Source of the DNA: Aquanectria penicillioides
Taxonomy: Eukaryota; Ascomycota; Sordariomycetes; Hypocreales; Nectriaceae
Assembly: GCA_003415625.1 (NCBI GenBank)
Contig: PYIU01000010.1
Span: forward strand, 434,001 to 498,000
DNA length: 64,000 nucleotides
Direction: 5' to 3'
Position numbers and translations under genes: made by a program. The notes under the pieces were generated by a model. That model made no database searches and had not been told where the DNA came from. It saw only the letters and a program-made list of their open reading frames with translations. Shown here piece by piece: positions 1 through 11,419 of this stretch (the first letter of the stretch is position 1; every line of letters starts with the position of its first letter).

Positions 1-2
1 AA

Positions 3-1400
3 AATGCCCCAAAAATTATTCATGAGATTTGTCTTTTTGCTAAAGACCTCAGTCAGGGTAAACTGACACTCGACGTGGGCCTCGCTGAATGGGCAGCACG
101 GATAGAGGGCCTGGACCAAAGGTTCAAGGATAGCTTGCGCGATTATCTTGAGCGTCTTCAAGAGGCCATAGTGGAAACCACCAGTGCCATAGAGAGGCTT
201 TATGATAAGGATAGATCACTAAAACGGCTTTATTTCTCCACCATGGGAGAGCGACGAGTGATGCGCGCGGCCAAAAAGTTTCAACGCTGGCATCACGATT
301 TCGTCCAGTTGATTGACCTAATTGAGATGGAAAAGCGACTCACGAGCAAAGATCTACTACTATCTAGCGACCAGCTCACGGTGTTTACCAACGGCGAGGA
401 AGATGACCTCACTCTGGTTGCTGGATCTGGGTTTCTATTCACGGGCAAAGGAGAGCTGAAGGTCCGAGACGGCCGTATTAGTATGGCGAATCTTCTGATT
501 GAGAGGCGCCCCATGCCCATCGATGTGGCTTCGGTTGCTCGGGTGGCTTCAAGGCTTAGCCAGTCAACATGGGACAGAGGAATCTTGGAATGCATCGGAT
601 ATCGACAGAAGAACGGCATCGAGCTCGTCTTTCGAGTCCCCAGCGATCTGGAAAGCCCACGGCCATTGAACGAGATCATAGGCACCGTTGTTGATGACGG
701 AAGGATTCCTTTCGCCCTCGAAAAAAGACTAGAGTTATGTCACGACCTCTGTCGGGCCGTATTTTCGGTTCACACTTCCAACTTTGTCCATAAAAACATC
801 CGCCCAGAAAATTTTCTCATATTCCAAAAACACTCAGAGACTCGAGAAAGCACTGAATATGAGCCTCAAGACTTGGGAGTGCCGATTCTCACGGATTGGC
901 ACATGCTTCGCACCTTTGACGATCTCTCTAGCCGAAGAGGGGCTAATGATTGGGTTGAAAATATATATCGACACCCTCAGAGGCAAAGCCTCCAGCCACA
1001 GGCTCGTTACAATCTTGGACATGACCTTTACAGTTTGGGCGTCACTCTCTTGGAAATAGCGCTTTGGGAATCGTTCGTTGCCCAGAGAGAGCCTCCAGAA
1101 ATATCACAACGGTATAGAAAGTGTGCAATGGGTGTCGGGGAGATCATTCCAGATAAGATGGATGTAGGCAGGTTGTTCAGAAAGCTGACTGCTGCGAATT
1201 TGGTTCAGCAAGTAATGGTCAAGTTGGCTACAGAGGAGGTTCCCTCGCGAATGGGAACACCGCTCTCGCATCTTATCGTAGCATGCCTGACCTGCTTGGA
1301 GGGTGGAATGGGAAAACCGGAAGAATTTGAATGTAATCCAAATGAAGCAGCACTACGGCTCCTGGAGTTGATAAATGAAACCTTCCCAACATTCATTTAA
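3..1400 (+). CDS. HeLo-type / pseudokinase protein, 5' end missing
   Basis: The frame is open from the window edge (position 3) to TAA at 1398-1400, so the N-terminus lies outside or in an unseen exon. GTG at 75 is not a credible start because the frame continues upstream of it. The first ~100 residues are helical and charged, like the C-terminal half of a HeLo (prion-inhibition and propagation) domain. The rest is a kinase-like domain. The catalytic-loop position reads HKNIRPEN (789 onward) instead of HRDxKxxN, so the catalytic Asp is Asn. The DFG position reads TDW. Subdomain IX (DLYSLGVTLLE) is well kept, and no clear VAIK lysine is seen. It shares this architecture and several motifs with the complete gene at 8725-10737. 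A non-catalytic signalling or cell-death role is inferred from the family. The fold assignment is fairly sure; the function is not. Confidence 0.75.
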   Translation, partial: NAPKIIHEICLFAKDLSQGKLTLDVGLAEWAARIEGLDQRFKDSLRDYLERLQEAIVETTSAIERLYDKDRSLKRLYFSTMGERRVMRAAKKFQRWHHDFVQLIDLIEMEKRLTSKDLLLSSDQLTVFTNGEEDDLTLVAGSGFLFTGKGELKVRDGRISMANLLIERRPMPIDVASVARVASRLSQSTWDRGILECIGYRQKNGIELVFRVPSDLESPRPLNEIIGTVVDDGRIPFALEKRLELCHDLCRAVFSVHTSNFVHKNIRPENFLIFQKHSETRESTEYEPQDLGVPILTDWHMLRTFDDLSSRRGANDWVENIYRHPQRQSLQPQARYNLGHDLYSLGVTLLEIALWESFVAQREPPEISQRYRKCAMGVGEIIPDKMDVGRLFRKLTAANLVQQVMVKLATEEVPSRMGTPLSHLIVACLTCLEGGMGKPEEFECNPNEAALRLLELINETFPTFI

Positions 1401-3066
1401 CAGTTACATGCATATACATTATGTAGGCCAGTATTATAGCCTATACTACAAAATCAATTATCATGATACATATTCCAATAATCCCTTCAGGCCAAAGAAA
1501 TATTATGCTCCTATCCTTCCTTCTTCAATTGAAACATCAGAATCTGTGTCATGGGTTCACTAGAAAAGGTATTCTGGCCCCACGTAGCCTCGCCGAACAG
1601 GTTGTAGCACGGGAGGTCAGATGTTATCAGCAGAGAAGAAGCGATTGGTTATTTTATCAGATTTGGTTCTCTCTCGTTTTTTAATATTGTGTAATAGCCA
1701 CTACTAGATCGAGAACTCTTGTCGCTGTTAATGCCGTGTGGCTATGACAAGAATTCTTACCCAGATTCAATTCAGTTACTGGAATCGCGGCAGTAGTATC
1801 CCATCCAACCTTGATTGAAATACAATTTATTCTTCATTTGAACGAATTGAATGTCCAAACACTGTTGCATCTTCATGGCACCAACATTCCGTATCACAAG
1901 ACGAACCCCGCCTACGCTTCCTCGGCCTATCTACCGCCGCCGACCCCCTAGCCCTGAGATCGGCTGCAACATAGATCCAAGAAGCCGTAGAACTGTGGAA
2001 CCGCGGGGAACTTTATCCCCAGACAGAAGTTCCATTCAGATCTAAGCTCCACAAGCCGATGCGGGCCAACATCGTATTAGCGTATCATATAGTAAAACCA
2101 CGTATAACGTACGTTGGAATATCGCCGACGGTCACATTTGACGAATCCCATTGTCCGAATGGGGGAATCAGTTCCACCTCTGTAGAGGAATGTGCAGTGG
2201 TAATATCACACGTGCCTATGGTTCCTTGAATTTTTACGGAACCTTGCCTGACTGACGCGTAATGGTCCGGGACCATGTCACCATAGGAAGCCCAGTTAGG
2301 CAATAATGATTCCTTGCAAAACCTCCCCAGCAGGTGGGGCCGCAACTCTCTAAAGTTGAAAAAGTGGAAGAAGGTTTAGATCTCAACTCCGTTTTTCGGT
2401 ACTTGTAGATGCTCAATTCGAGATCGCAGCCGATGGAGCCGAAGATCTAAAACCAGGCCATCTTGAATATTTGCTCCAGAACGGGCAGATTGTTGATTGA
2501 ATGAGGCAAGAAGGGCAATCAATATTTGCTGAAAATAAGAACCGGAAAGAACCCTGGCACTAGTTTCACGAATTTCCTGTTTAGGACAAGAAGAGATTCC
2601 AACACAATGCTAGAAACCTATCAACTAGGACATAATGAACACCAGTGTCAGGATTTCGGTATGTGGGGGAGCAACTACACTTCAGCAACGCGGGGGAGCT
2701 CGGCTCAACACCCGGACGCCCAAAGAGCTGCAAGGGTTCTGCAAGGGCCCTCGTTACTCTGCAGGTTCCCCGCAGTCAACTCTGGGGCTAAGCTGGCGGG
2801 TTGGTGGAGGGAATCGGTAAGACAGCCGGGGGCACTTGAGCCAGCCTTGTCATAGCAGCTGGTCATGTTAATCATGTACTGATTTGCGTGAAGGGACTAT
2901 GAGTATATATATTTGGTATGAACTATCGTATTCCTGAATCTAAAGAATGGTTGTATTCCAGTCTCGATAACTCTCTTCTCAGGACTACCAACTTGGATAT
3001 CAAGATATTCACCAACCTTCTCAGCCTTGGTTGCTCTTAATTTCAAAACCACCGTATTTCATAGTC
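1401..3066. other. Intergenic stretch without a convincing gene
   Basis: About 1.7 kb between the pseudokinase gene and the DUF8021 gene. Only short frames occur. A minus-strand frame (2085-2345) and a plus-strand stretch near 2399-2499 have protein-like composition, but I recognise no family and see no start, splice sites or continuity. They may be gene relics. Confidence 0.5.
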
Positions 3067-4071
3067 ATGATGAAGGCCATGTTTATGAACTTAGCGGTAC
3101 TCTTGGGCCTCGCTGTGACGGGGTCTACGATGCCTGCAGCCGCGCTGGTCGATAGGGCTTCTAGCGACTGCTCCCGGGAGTGCATGACTGCCATAGTCAC
3201 TGAGATCCTTGATTCTATGGTAGCACAAAACCCTTATACCTTGCCTATGGCATCGGTCTATCAGGCGACTGAAAACTCACACCCGGCAGCACTTGGAATG
3301 ATGACTGCGTGGCGGACCATCACCAAGGCAGGCACACCTAGCCTATTGGCAATTGACACCACCAACGGCACGGCGTACTTTTCTCTAGACGTCAGTGAGG
3401 GCAGCGATGTGACACAATCTGTCCTCCGAGGTCGAATCAAGGTGGTTGACCAGCTCATCACCGAGATGGAGCTGTTCATTAACCGCGGCCGCGGTGACCA
3501 CGGCTTCTCCTTCTCTGCCGAGGAGCTTCCCGCAAACTACGCAGAGCTGATGTCTCCGCCGGCGAACCGGACCAAGGCGAGCCGAGAAACATTGTGGGCT
3601 CTAAGTGAAGCCCTCTTTGCTGTTTCCAGCGACTTCGAGGTCACTGTCGGCGATGACTGTCAGTTCACCGAACTGGGCTGGAAGGTTGTTGATGCCGGGA
3701 CTTACGGGAACGGCTCCACTGACCCTCTCGGCTGTGTCTGGCCTGACGATCACCCTACTGACACGAACGCGAGAGTGGCCTTGGTCATTGACGAGGAGTT
3801 GGGCTTCGTTGTGACCAGCGGTATGGTCCCGGGCAAGGCCTTCGCATACAGCAACATCTCGGCCTTCATCCCAGACGCCATGACCGCGGCACAAGAAGCC
3901 CAGGAAGTTTGGATCGAAGAGATGAAAGCTTTGGGCACCATGCAGCTGCTGTCTCCTACTGGGGCCACCGGTGATACTCTCGAAGTACTCCAGTACTACA
4001 ACGACGAGCTCCAGGCTATGCAGATCAATGTCTATGTCAGTGGACCGAATCAGACATCACCCTGGCTGTAG
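3067..4071 (+). CDS. Secreted DUF8021-like protein
   Basis: Single-exon, 334-residue protein. The start is placed at ATG 3067 (MMKAMFMNL) because it gives a clean signal peptide: a hydrophobic LAVLLGLAV core and an Ala-rich cleavage zone near residues 25-30. The mature part begins with CSRECM followed by a helix and an LPMA motif. It then runs through a WRTI segment, a strand resembling AIDTTNGTAYFSL and a hydrophobic ELFINRGRG segment. This order is typical of the fungal DUF8021 family, whose fold resembles SnoaL/NTF2 domains. Several NxT/S glycosylation sites are present. It is likely extracellular. Members occur near biosynthetic and oxidoreductase genes, but the biochemical role is not known to me. 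The family call is moderately sure. Confidence 0.72.
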   Translation: MMKAMFMNLAVLLGLAVTGSTMPAAALVDRASSDCSRECMTAIVTEILDSMVAQNPYTLPMASVYQATENSHPAALGMMTAWRTITKAGTPSLLAIDTTNGTAYFSLDVSEGSDVTQSVLRGRIKVVDQLITEMELFINRGRGDHGFSFSAEELPANYAELMSPPANRTKASRETLWALSEALFAVSSDFEVTVGDDCQFTELGWKVVDAGTYGNGSTDPLGCVWPDDHPTDTNARVALVIDEELGFVVTSGMVPGKAFAYSNISAFIPDAMTAAQEAQEVWIEEMKALGTMQLLSPTGATGDTLEVLQYYNDELQAMQINVYVSGPNQTSPWL

Positions 4072-5127
4072 TGGATTTGATCCTACGCGGCGGATGCTGG
4101 TCGCGATGGATAAGACATGCGATAATGTGAGGTCAGGGTCACGACTACTCGTTATCGACTTGATGGGTTTTCGTCTTAAACTGGCCGATTGTGTTAACTT
4201 ATCTCGGCTGGGTGTCTCAAATTCATCATTTCTATTCTTATTCCGTCTTTTCATATCAATCTATCCTTGCATTTAGCACAGGGTCGCTGAAGCACTAAGT
4301 CAGCACTCCCAAATGTGGCTACTTCTATGCAAGGGCATATGGTAGCCCAAAAGGGCCGATCTCGAGGATCGGCCTCACCCACAATTTTGGATAAAATTCG
4401 GGGAATGAGTGCCCGTTCTTCATTCTTTTGTACATATCCCACTGAAGCGATCAAAATATTTGATTATGACGTCTCCCAAATCTGGGGCTATCACAACTAC
4501 AAGTGAATACAAACATATCTATAACCAATATTTCCCCCCTTCGAAAGCTGCAAGGCAAGGTTGGCGAAATTGCTATTGAAAGGGGCATTGGAATACTTGG
4601 TCCATTAGTGCGGCTTGTATCATCCATTTGATCCGTCCTTCAGCTTACATGCCAATTTGTGACTGAGATGAAATAGCTAAATGACTATTTGCGTTCCTAG
4701 ATAATCAATGAACAGGGTTTGTTAAATTGAGCGTCATTGAACGGTTGAATCTATTGCCTGAAAAGGCATGCAACATGACACTCATGACCCAAATACAACG
4801 ACACCTTTAGTCGCGATATCGGAGCGTAGCCATAGCCACCACTTTTCTCAGTGCAAAGATATGATAATTTTCCGTTGCTGGGTAATAAATGAATGGTAGT
4901 AGTGAGAAATGCCTGTTCTCCTGCTGTTTCGCGAACTATCATTCCGGGAAGACATATTGGTGAATGATTTAGCTTGGGCAGGTAGGCGAGTTGCTATGTT
5001 TAGAGCGAGCACTACGGACGACGCTCACCAAAGAGGACTCAGCTCCTTCTAAGACCTCCCTGATTTGTTCTCCAGAAGATAGATCCACCAGTTTGTGGGA
5101 AGAAAATCGAATCAAAAAGCAAAAGAA
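4072..5127. other. Intergenic stretch
   Basis: AT-rich 1.06 kb between the DUF8021 gene and the tRNA. I see no gene or repeat that I can support. Confidence 0.5.
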
Positions 5128-5215
5128 AGGTCCAACCGAGGTTCGAACTCGGGACCTATTCGGAACATCATGCAATGCATGTGAGCGAAGCGTCATACCA
5201 CTAGACCATTAGACC
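5128..5215 (-). tRNA. tRNA-Val (anticodon CAC) with a short intron
   Basis: Read on the minus strand, a 7-bp acceptor stem forms between GGTCTAA (5215-5209) and TTGGACC (5135-5129), with one G-T pair. The D arm contains TGGTCTAGTGGTATGA. The T arm is a perfect CCGAG/CTCGG stem around TTCGAAC. The anticodon loop reads CTCACA, giving CAC (Val). About 16 bases follow before the loop resumes, at the canonical intron position after base 37. The anticodon stem CTTCG/CGAAT has one mismatch at its base. T-rich tracts just downstream on the minus strand fit a Pol III terminator. Identity depends on placing the intron correctly; that it is a tRNA is much surer than its acceptor type. Confidence 0.8.
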
Positions 5216-6932
5216 GATGTGATTGGCTGTGCTATATCACAGATTATGAATGTAATGTGTAAAACAGAGATGATGTGGAGATGGCATCATTGCCCATAAT
5301 AGTTGTCTTTGGGAATTTCAAAACAAATGAAGTGCTAAAAGCAAACAAAATGGCATGACTACATCTTGATTTTGTATCTATTGTTGACGTAAGGGTACCG
5401 TTCAAGTTCACTATTTGCATGCAGGGGAATGAGAGTTTTTGCTAATGCATACAAAATCAGGTAGCCCACCCTGCATAAAACTATATTGTTTTTTATTCCC
5501 TTTTTTCGTTCCAATCCTCCCTCTGGGCATTCAATGCGGAGGTTGTGACAGGTTTATGGTCCAAGTGTCGAATTACTGGATTGGTTGTGACATTACCCTA
5601 GAGTCGCGCGTCTCTTTTGCTTCGTGGTTGATGTTGAATCTACACTCGAGCTATTTTAGACGGGGTCGAATTTCAATAAGACTTAGCTGGTTGTTAGTTG
5701 CACAATCCTATTCGTCGGGACGGATTAGGAATCCTTCTTGTTTACGATCTTAATTGATGAGCCTATTATTTTCTGATAGGTTAAGAAATATTTTGCTTGC
5801 CGACTTGGCTTTGGCTGAAGCTTCCTCAGGCCGCCGTTAAGTTTCGGCCCGGGGTTTAGTCGAATCTGTGGAGGTTGGCACACTATAGTTGAGGTACCAT
5901 AGATCAGAACGCATGGAGAAAGTGGCCTGAGCTATCTTATGCCCTCTGATGTTCTGGTGTGAGCCAAGTGGAGTCTTTTCCGATAAATTGCGGGGAATCT
6001 GATCCCCGATGAATGAAGATGCGGTCAGGGTTGGCCGCTGACTCATATTCAGGCCCAAGACTTGGCAAATAATAGGTCTTTGGCCCAACTAAGCGTTGCT
6101 TTGGATGGTAATCTCGGCGACCCTCAATCGCAATTTTATGCTGCAAGCTGACAAAGCAATTGCAAAGGATTCATAGTGCGCGCTTGAGGAGGCAATGGCC
6201 TTCTGAGCAACGACTTATGTTGGTTCACTGCGTCAGTCGTACTGCCAAAGATGGGGTAGATAATGATGGTGTGGGCTTTGGGAATGATAGCGGGAATGGG
6301 CGTGATTAAAGCCAAACGTGATCGGGTAGGGACTGATAAGCAGGATGATACCTGACGGCGATCTTCCTCGATTTAGCTGGGAGAGCTTGATGAGGAATGA
6401 GAATTTGGACCTTTGACTGTGCATCAAAGCGCTGGAAAATGGGTGTGTTGTGTTGTGTCTTGTAGCTGAAACCATGAACCGTTGGCGATGAAAGACCTGG
6501 GAATAGTTGCTTCAACTGATTTCCGTCGTGGTAGACATTAATCCTGTCACCGAGAATATAGCCTGTTTGTTCTCACCACCTGCAGTAGGGTACCTTACAC
6601 TTTTGCTGGTTACGCAGTGGTGCCTCTCTATCTTCTGTGTGACATATCCACAGTATTTCAGCGGATTAAATGTAAACTTAAATACGAATTATGCTGCTTA
6701 TTCCTAGCTTGCACCCAATAAAAGGCGTCAATTCAGGCGGGGTCGAAAATCCACCAGGTTCATCTGCAACATGGCATTGCAACCCTTCAATCGGCCAAGG
6801 GCCTTATCTTGGTGTTGACTATGGTTGGCACGTCATTTGTTGGAGAAAAAGATTGTGATACATATTACGGCGGTGTCCAGGGATCCCTGTTTCTGCTTTC
6901 CCCCAAATGCACATCAGTTCTTGTTGAGCAAA
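5216..6932. other. Intergenic stretch upstream of a transporter gene
   Basis: About 1.7 kb between the tRNA and the transporter start. Only short frames are present. It presumably includes the transporter promoter. No repeat or gene relic is recognised. Confidence 0.5.
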
Positions 6933-8538
6933 ATGGCCGAATCGATTCTCTCTGTCCAGAAGAAGGGCAACGACCATGTAGTTGTGGGTCTGCCGGTTGG
7001 CGTGGAAGCAGCTCATGACTATGCCATCGACCCTCGGTCCGAAGCGAAACTTGTTCGGAAGCAGGATCTCCGCGTTCTGCCAATGATTTTCCTCTTGTAC
7101 CTTTTCACATTCCTTGACCGAACCAATCTGGGCAACGCAAAGGTAGCAGGAATGGAGGCAGACCTGGGGTTGAGCAAGTATGGCTTCAACATCGGTGCTT
7201 GCATCTACTACGCCGTCTACTTCTTCGCCGACATTCCGGCGTCGCTGAGCGTTAAGAAGTTCGGATTCATTGTACTGCCACTGAGCTGCATCGCTTTCGG
7301 CATCGTCACCCTCTGCACCGCCTTTATCAAGAACGAAGCAAGCTTCTTTGCTATTCGGTTGCTTCTGGGCCTTACGGAGTCATTTCAGTTCCCTGGACTC
7401 AACTATGTTATTTCCCGATACTATCGTCGGAGTGAGGTGACGACCCGAGTTTCATTTTTCATGCTTGCCTCTGCCGGTCTTGCTAGTGGATTCGGAGGTC
7501 TCTTAGCTTCTGGTCTCTTGTCTGTGAAGAGCATTGGAAGCGTTCACTCTTGGAGAAACATCTTCTTGGTAGAAGGGTATGTATAACCAATGCCTGACAA
7601 AAACCATCTCGATTCTAACAGGAACCTCTAGTATCATCACTGTCTGCGTCGGTATCATTTCAATCTACCTCTTCCCCGCCGACCCCTCTGAAACCCAGAT
7701 ATTCAACGATGATGAGCGCGCTCTTGCCATGGCCCGTCTCGTCCACGACCAGCCGGCTATTCGTGAACACAAGGAGAAGATCTCCTGGGCCCTGATTAAG
7801 CGCGGCATCTTCAACGTCAACGTGCTTGTTGGAGCATGGATGTACACCTGTGACCAGATTACTGTGCAGGGACTGTCCATCTTCACCGCTACCATTCTCC
7901 GCTTGAACTATCCTGATCGCACCACCATTCAGATTCAGCTCTTGTCGGCGCCACCACCAATTGTCGGCATGGTCTTTGGCCTTGGAGTAGCATACGTCAC
8001 GATGAAGACGGGAAAGCACGGTATTGCAATTGCAGCATGCGCGCTTCTCAATGTTGTCGGATATTCGATCTGGCTTGCCTCAACCGACCCACAGGCTCGT
8101 TACGCTGCAATCTTCCTCAATACAGCAGGGGGATACAGCTTCGGTACGTTGATTCCCGGCTGGACCCTGGCAAATTCTGCGCCAGACACGGTGCGAAATG
8201 TTGCAAATGGTGCAGTTTCAGGCCTCGCCAACATTGGTAAGAAAACGGGATACCTGACGATACTTGTTTTACAATTTGCTAAATATATCCATCTAGGTTC
8301 TATTGTCGCCACTTGGAGTTATATCAACACTGATGCTAAGACGGGATACCGTATTGGTAATAGTCTTAACACGGCTACAGCAGCTTCCGTTACCATCGCA
8401 TCCTTGTTGCTCGTCATCTATCAAAAACGAGAGAATAAGAAGCGTAGCGAGGGTGGCCGTGATTATCGACTTGACAAGCCCGAAAACGAGGTCGCTGCGC
8501 TTGGTCATCTGCACCCTGAATTCAGATATATCCACTAA
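6933..8538 (+). CDS. MFS transporter, Dal5-like anion:cation symporter family
   Basis: Three exons: 6933-7576, 7632-8236 and 8297-8538, giving 496 residues. The first intron ends at the second possible AG (7631), which restores EGIITVCVG. The second intron (8237-8296) is 60 bases and stop-free, so its retention would not break the frame. The N-terminus is cytosolic and hydrophilic (MAESILSV). It is followed by the family's first-helix motif LFTFLDRTNLGNAKV and about twelve membrane segments. The pattern matches the ACS family that includes allantoate/allantoin permease Dal5 and vitamin or carboxylate transporters, so uptake of a small anion at the plasma membrane is expected. The substrate cannot be read from sequence. 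Start ATG 6933 is chosen over upstream in-frame codons because the homologous N-terminus begins near here. Confidence 0.85.
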
Positions 8539-8724
8539 TATTCGTCCTTTCCAACTGTCTTGTATATAGTGGCAGTTAAAGTCCTGGTGTTATCATCGCA
8601 CGTCGCGTACTATGATGTAGACGTCGTGGTGATATACTACTACCACCGCCAGTGCCTAACATGCCACTATGCAATACATTGGGATAACCGTGATGCTATA
8701 TCTGTGCCGAATCCGGCAGGATCT

Positions 8725-10737
8725 TCAAGATTTGCCTTCTGTCCAAGATCGAGACAGTCTCTGACCACGCTTCCATAGATCGACCCCATAACTCTGTAAA
8801 TGTATTCTGTCAGATTCTGATGAAATAATCAGGCCCCAGTTCACGTACACATCGATATTGGACTGCTGGGCATAATGTCGGAGCATTTTCTGAGCTGCAT
8901 ATGGTTGCTGGTTGCCGATGTCGTCTTGAACAATCGTCCACATTCCAAGCTCAAGGAGCACAATACCCAGGCTATAAAGGTCATACATCCTATGATAGGG
9001 GAGAAGATAATCCATTAACTTGGCTGGATGCTGGTAGTTGTCGAATCTCAAGGTGGTTGCTGCAGCTACATCGTCGTGGTCAACTGGGACTGGGTATCTG
9101 TAACCAGCTTGGTTTGTTGGGCTAGAGTCGCTCCGCGAACTGTTGAAGCCAGCTACGACGGGCTTTTCCCAATCAAATCTATCGAATTCTTGTATGCCAG
9201 TGACATATGGTTCGTTTTTAATCGTCCCCTTTGGCCAAAAGAGAATGCACTCGGAGCGCACATTCCTAGGTATCAGTTAGCAAGCCAATCTGGTCCGTGA
9301 CAAGATGATGTTGGTACTTGTGAACCCATTCCGCGGCATGAATCATATGCACCGTGTCCACAATTTGCTTTGCAATTTTGAATCTTAGGCCCAGATTTAT
9401 CCCTTGCCGGCAATAGTCCGCCGAGTTTTTTATCAGCTCCTTTAGAGTGATCGGCTTTCGATAATATGACACAGCTCCTTGCTGGAGGCTTGGAGGAATG
9501 TTGCTTCGGATATTTTCTGGGGGCTGCAAGACGATCCCCAACCTTCCATCTTCATTCATTGAGTCAAGAACTCCATAGCACCCGGGGATAAGCATTTCGT
9601 CTGGCTTAGGTGTGGACAGTAGGCGAGCCAGTTTGGCTGTCTCCTTCATCTTGCCCGGGAGATGAGCGTTTTGTATCCACTCAACCAATACCACACGGCG
9701 CTCATCCCGTCGCGGGAAATCCCACAGAATTCCCATCGTAGACATTTTGTGGCTTTCCAGCTTGTAATTGTCTCGGAGCCAAAATTCGCTGGGTTTGAAT
9801 ATCATCGGTGCGGTGGCTTCGGAGACATCTTGGTGAATTTGAAGACGGAAATTTGCCATTTTCGCAAGTGCAGCATATGTTTTTGCAGTTGCCTGGTTCG
9901 TAGTACTTTCAGCCTCTTTCTTGTAAACAGTGAAGAACATTGCCAGCTCCTTGGATACGACGTGGCCAATCTTGTCATAGACTCCCTTGTCCAGCCGAGC
10001 AACTGCAACACCAGGCCCGTAGCGCCACAGAACTTCGTTGTACTCCCGGAGCCGACTTATGAATTCTTCAAGCTTTTTATCCCGGCTGAACAGCACAAAC
10101 TTGACCCGTTTCGCCAAAGATAGGTTGACGGTGCAAAACGCACGAAACGTCTCCATCTTTTTGAGCTTGAGGTCGTCATCGGACTCGAATCGGAACTGGG
10201 TTAGGTCCTGTACACTCTAATCAAAATGTTAGATGTCTACCTGACATAAATTCTGGGGTTTCCTACACTGCTTGATGTTTTGCCGACTCGGAACCCGTAC
10301 TTCTCAAGTGCTTCGAAGTCACAGAATAGTCGGGTAAATAACGCAAGCTGCCGCAAGACCTCCTTGGCACTAATAGGATGCTCCTCTTCGTATCGCTTGA
10401 AGTTATCTTGCCGACTGGTTTCATCACCCCAAATTTCATGCCAAGACATGAAGTGCTGGCGGGGTCGTTAGCATGACTCGGGGAGTAGGGTATGGCGCCC
10501 GCTTCTTTCATGGCTTCTGAATCATTTTAGAATGAGATTAACTCACGTTATAATGCGTCTCGATTCTCACAACCATTTCTTTGGCAGCATTCTCTGCTTG
10601 TGCCATGCTGTGTATCATCCGGAACCCATCTAGAGAATGAAGTTCAGCACAAAATTTCTCTGAGTTAGAGACAGCCTACCTCTACACAGTGGCAACAGCC
10701 CTAAAATACCAGTGACAATCCCTAAGGTTTCGGCCAT
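8725..10737 (-). CDS. HeLo domain / pseudokinase protein (complete)
   Basis: Five exons, in transcription order 10737-10680, 10629-10547, 10455-10267, 10216-9318 and 9265-8725. They total 1770 bases and 589 residues, exactly in frame. The N-terminus MAETLGIVTGILGLLPLCRD is the classic start of a HeLo (prion-inhibition and propagation) domain, about residues 1-210. A kinase-like domain follows (about 260-570). The catalytic loop reads HKNVRSE (residues 409-411 are HKN), so both the Arg and the Asp of HRD are replaced. The DFG position reads AGF, while the subdomain IX motif DLYSLGIVLLE is intact. It should therefore bind or sense rather than phosphorylate. HeLo domains act in fungal heterokaryon incompatibility as membrane-targeting cell-death modules. 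An exon junction falls exactly inside the HKN motif. The partial gene at 3-1400 is a relative. Confidence 0.85.
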
Positions 10738-11419
10738 CCTAAAGACAAATGTTATAAGATCTGTACTATAAATCAGTCACGCGTTCAACTAAACTGGGCA
10801 TGTATATTCTGGTGTAGCAGTCTCCCGTCGTGCCGGTGCAGCCAAATAGGCAAAGAGCGGGGTTCCGCCTCATCAAGCCTCATCATCATTGCTGTCCAGA
10901 GTAATCACGTGGTCGGGAAGTCGGACACGTTGCTGCATGTTAATTGGTTCTTTTTCGCATAGTGACTTTTTGTATGCGCTTGCAAACCTGGCTAACTCGT
11001 GTTGGCGAGACTCATCGGTTAAGATGGGGCAGTCGCTTTCTGAAAATTAGCTCTGGATTTATCAAAGCCCCGAGAGAGATATTGAGTACAAAGTTCTGAC
11101 CTCTGCTTGACTTTTGAAATAGACGTGTTGTGTCAACTTCGTTTCTTGATTGGGGAATCAGTATCTGATAAGTCACAAACTCACAGCTAAACTGTCTCAA
11201 CGTTCGAGAATGTAACAATTGCATTCATGTGATTGGCTTCCTAGAAGAACCCCACATACCATACCCAAACGAGATATGACGTGAGATTGGTATTTTGTAG
11301 CAGCAGGGTCTGTGCCAGACGAGGAAAAATTCCAGTAAGCGCATGCGCAATCTAGCTCGTGGTCATCAAGAAAAACATACTATAATCGACGGAATAATTC
11401 ACCGAAGCTGCGACGAGGC
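10738..11419. other. Divergent promoter region
   Basis: 682 bases between the HeLo/pseudokinase gene (leftward) and the SDR gene (rightward). It must hold both promoters. I see no further gene. Confidence 0.5.
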
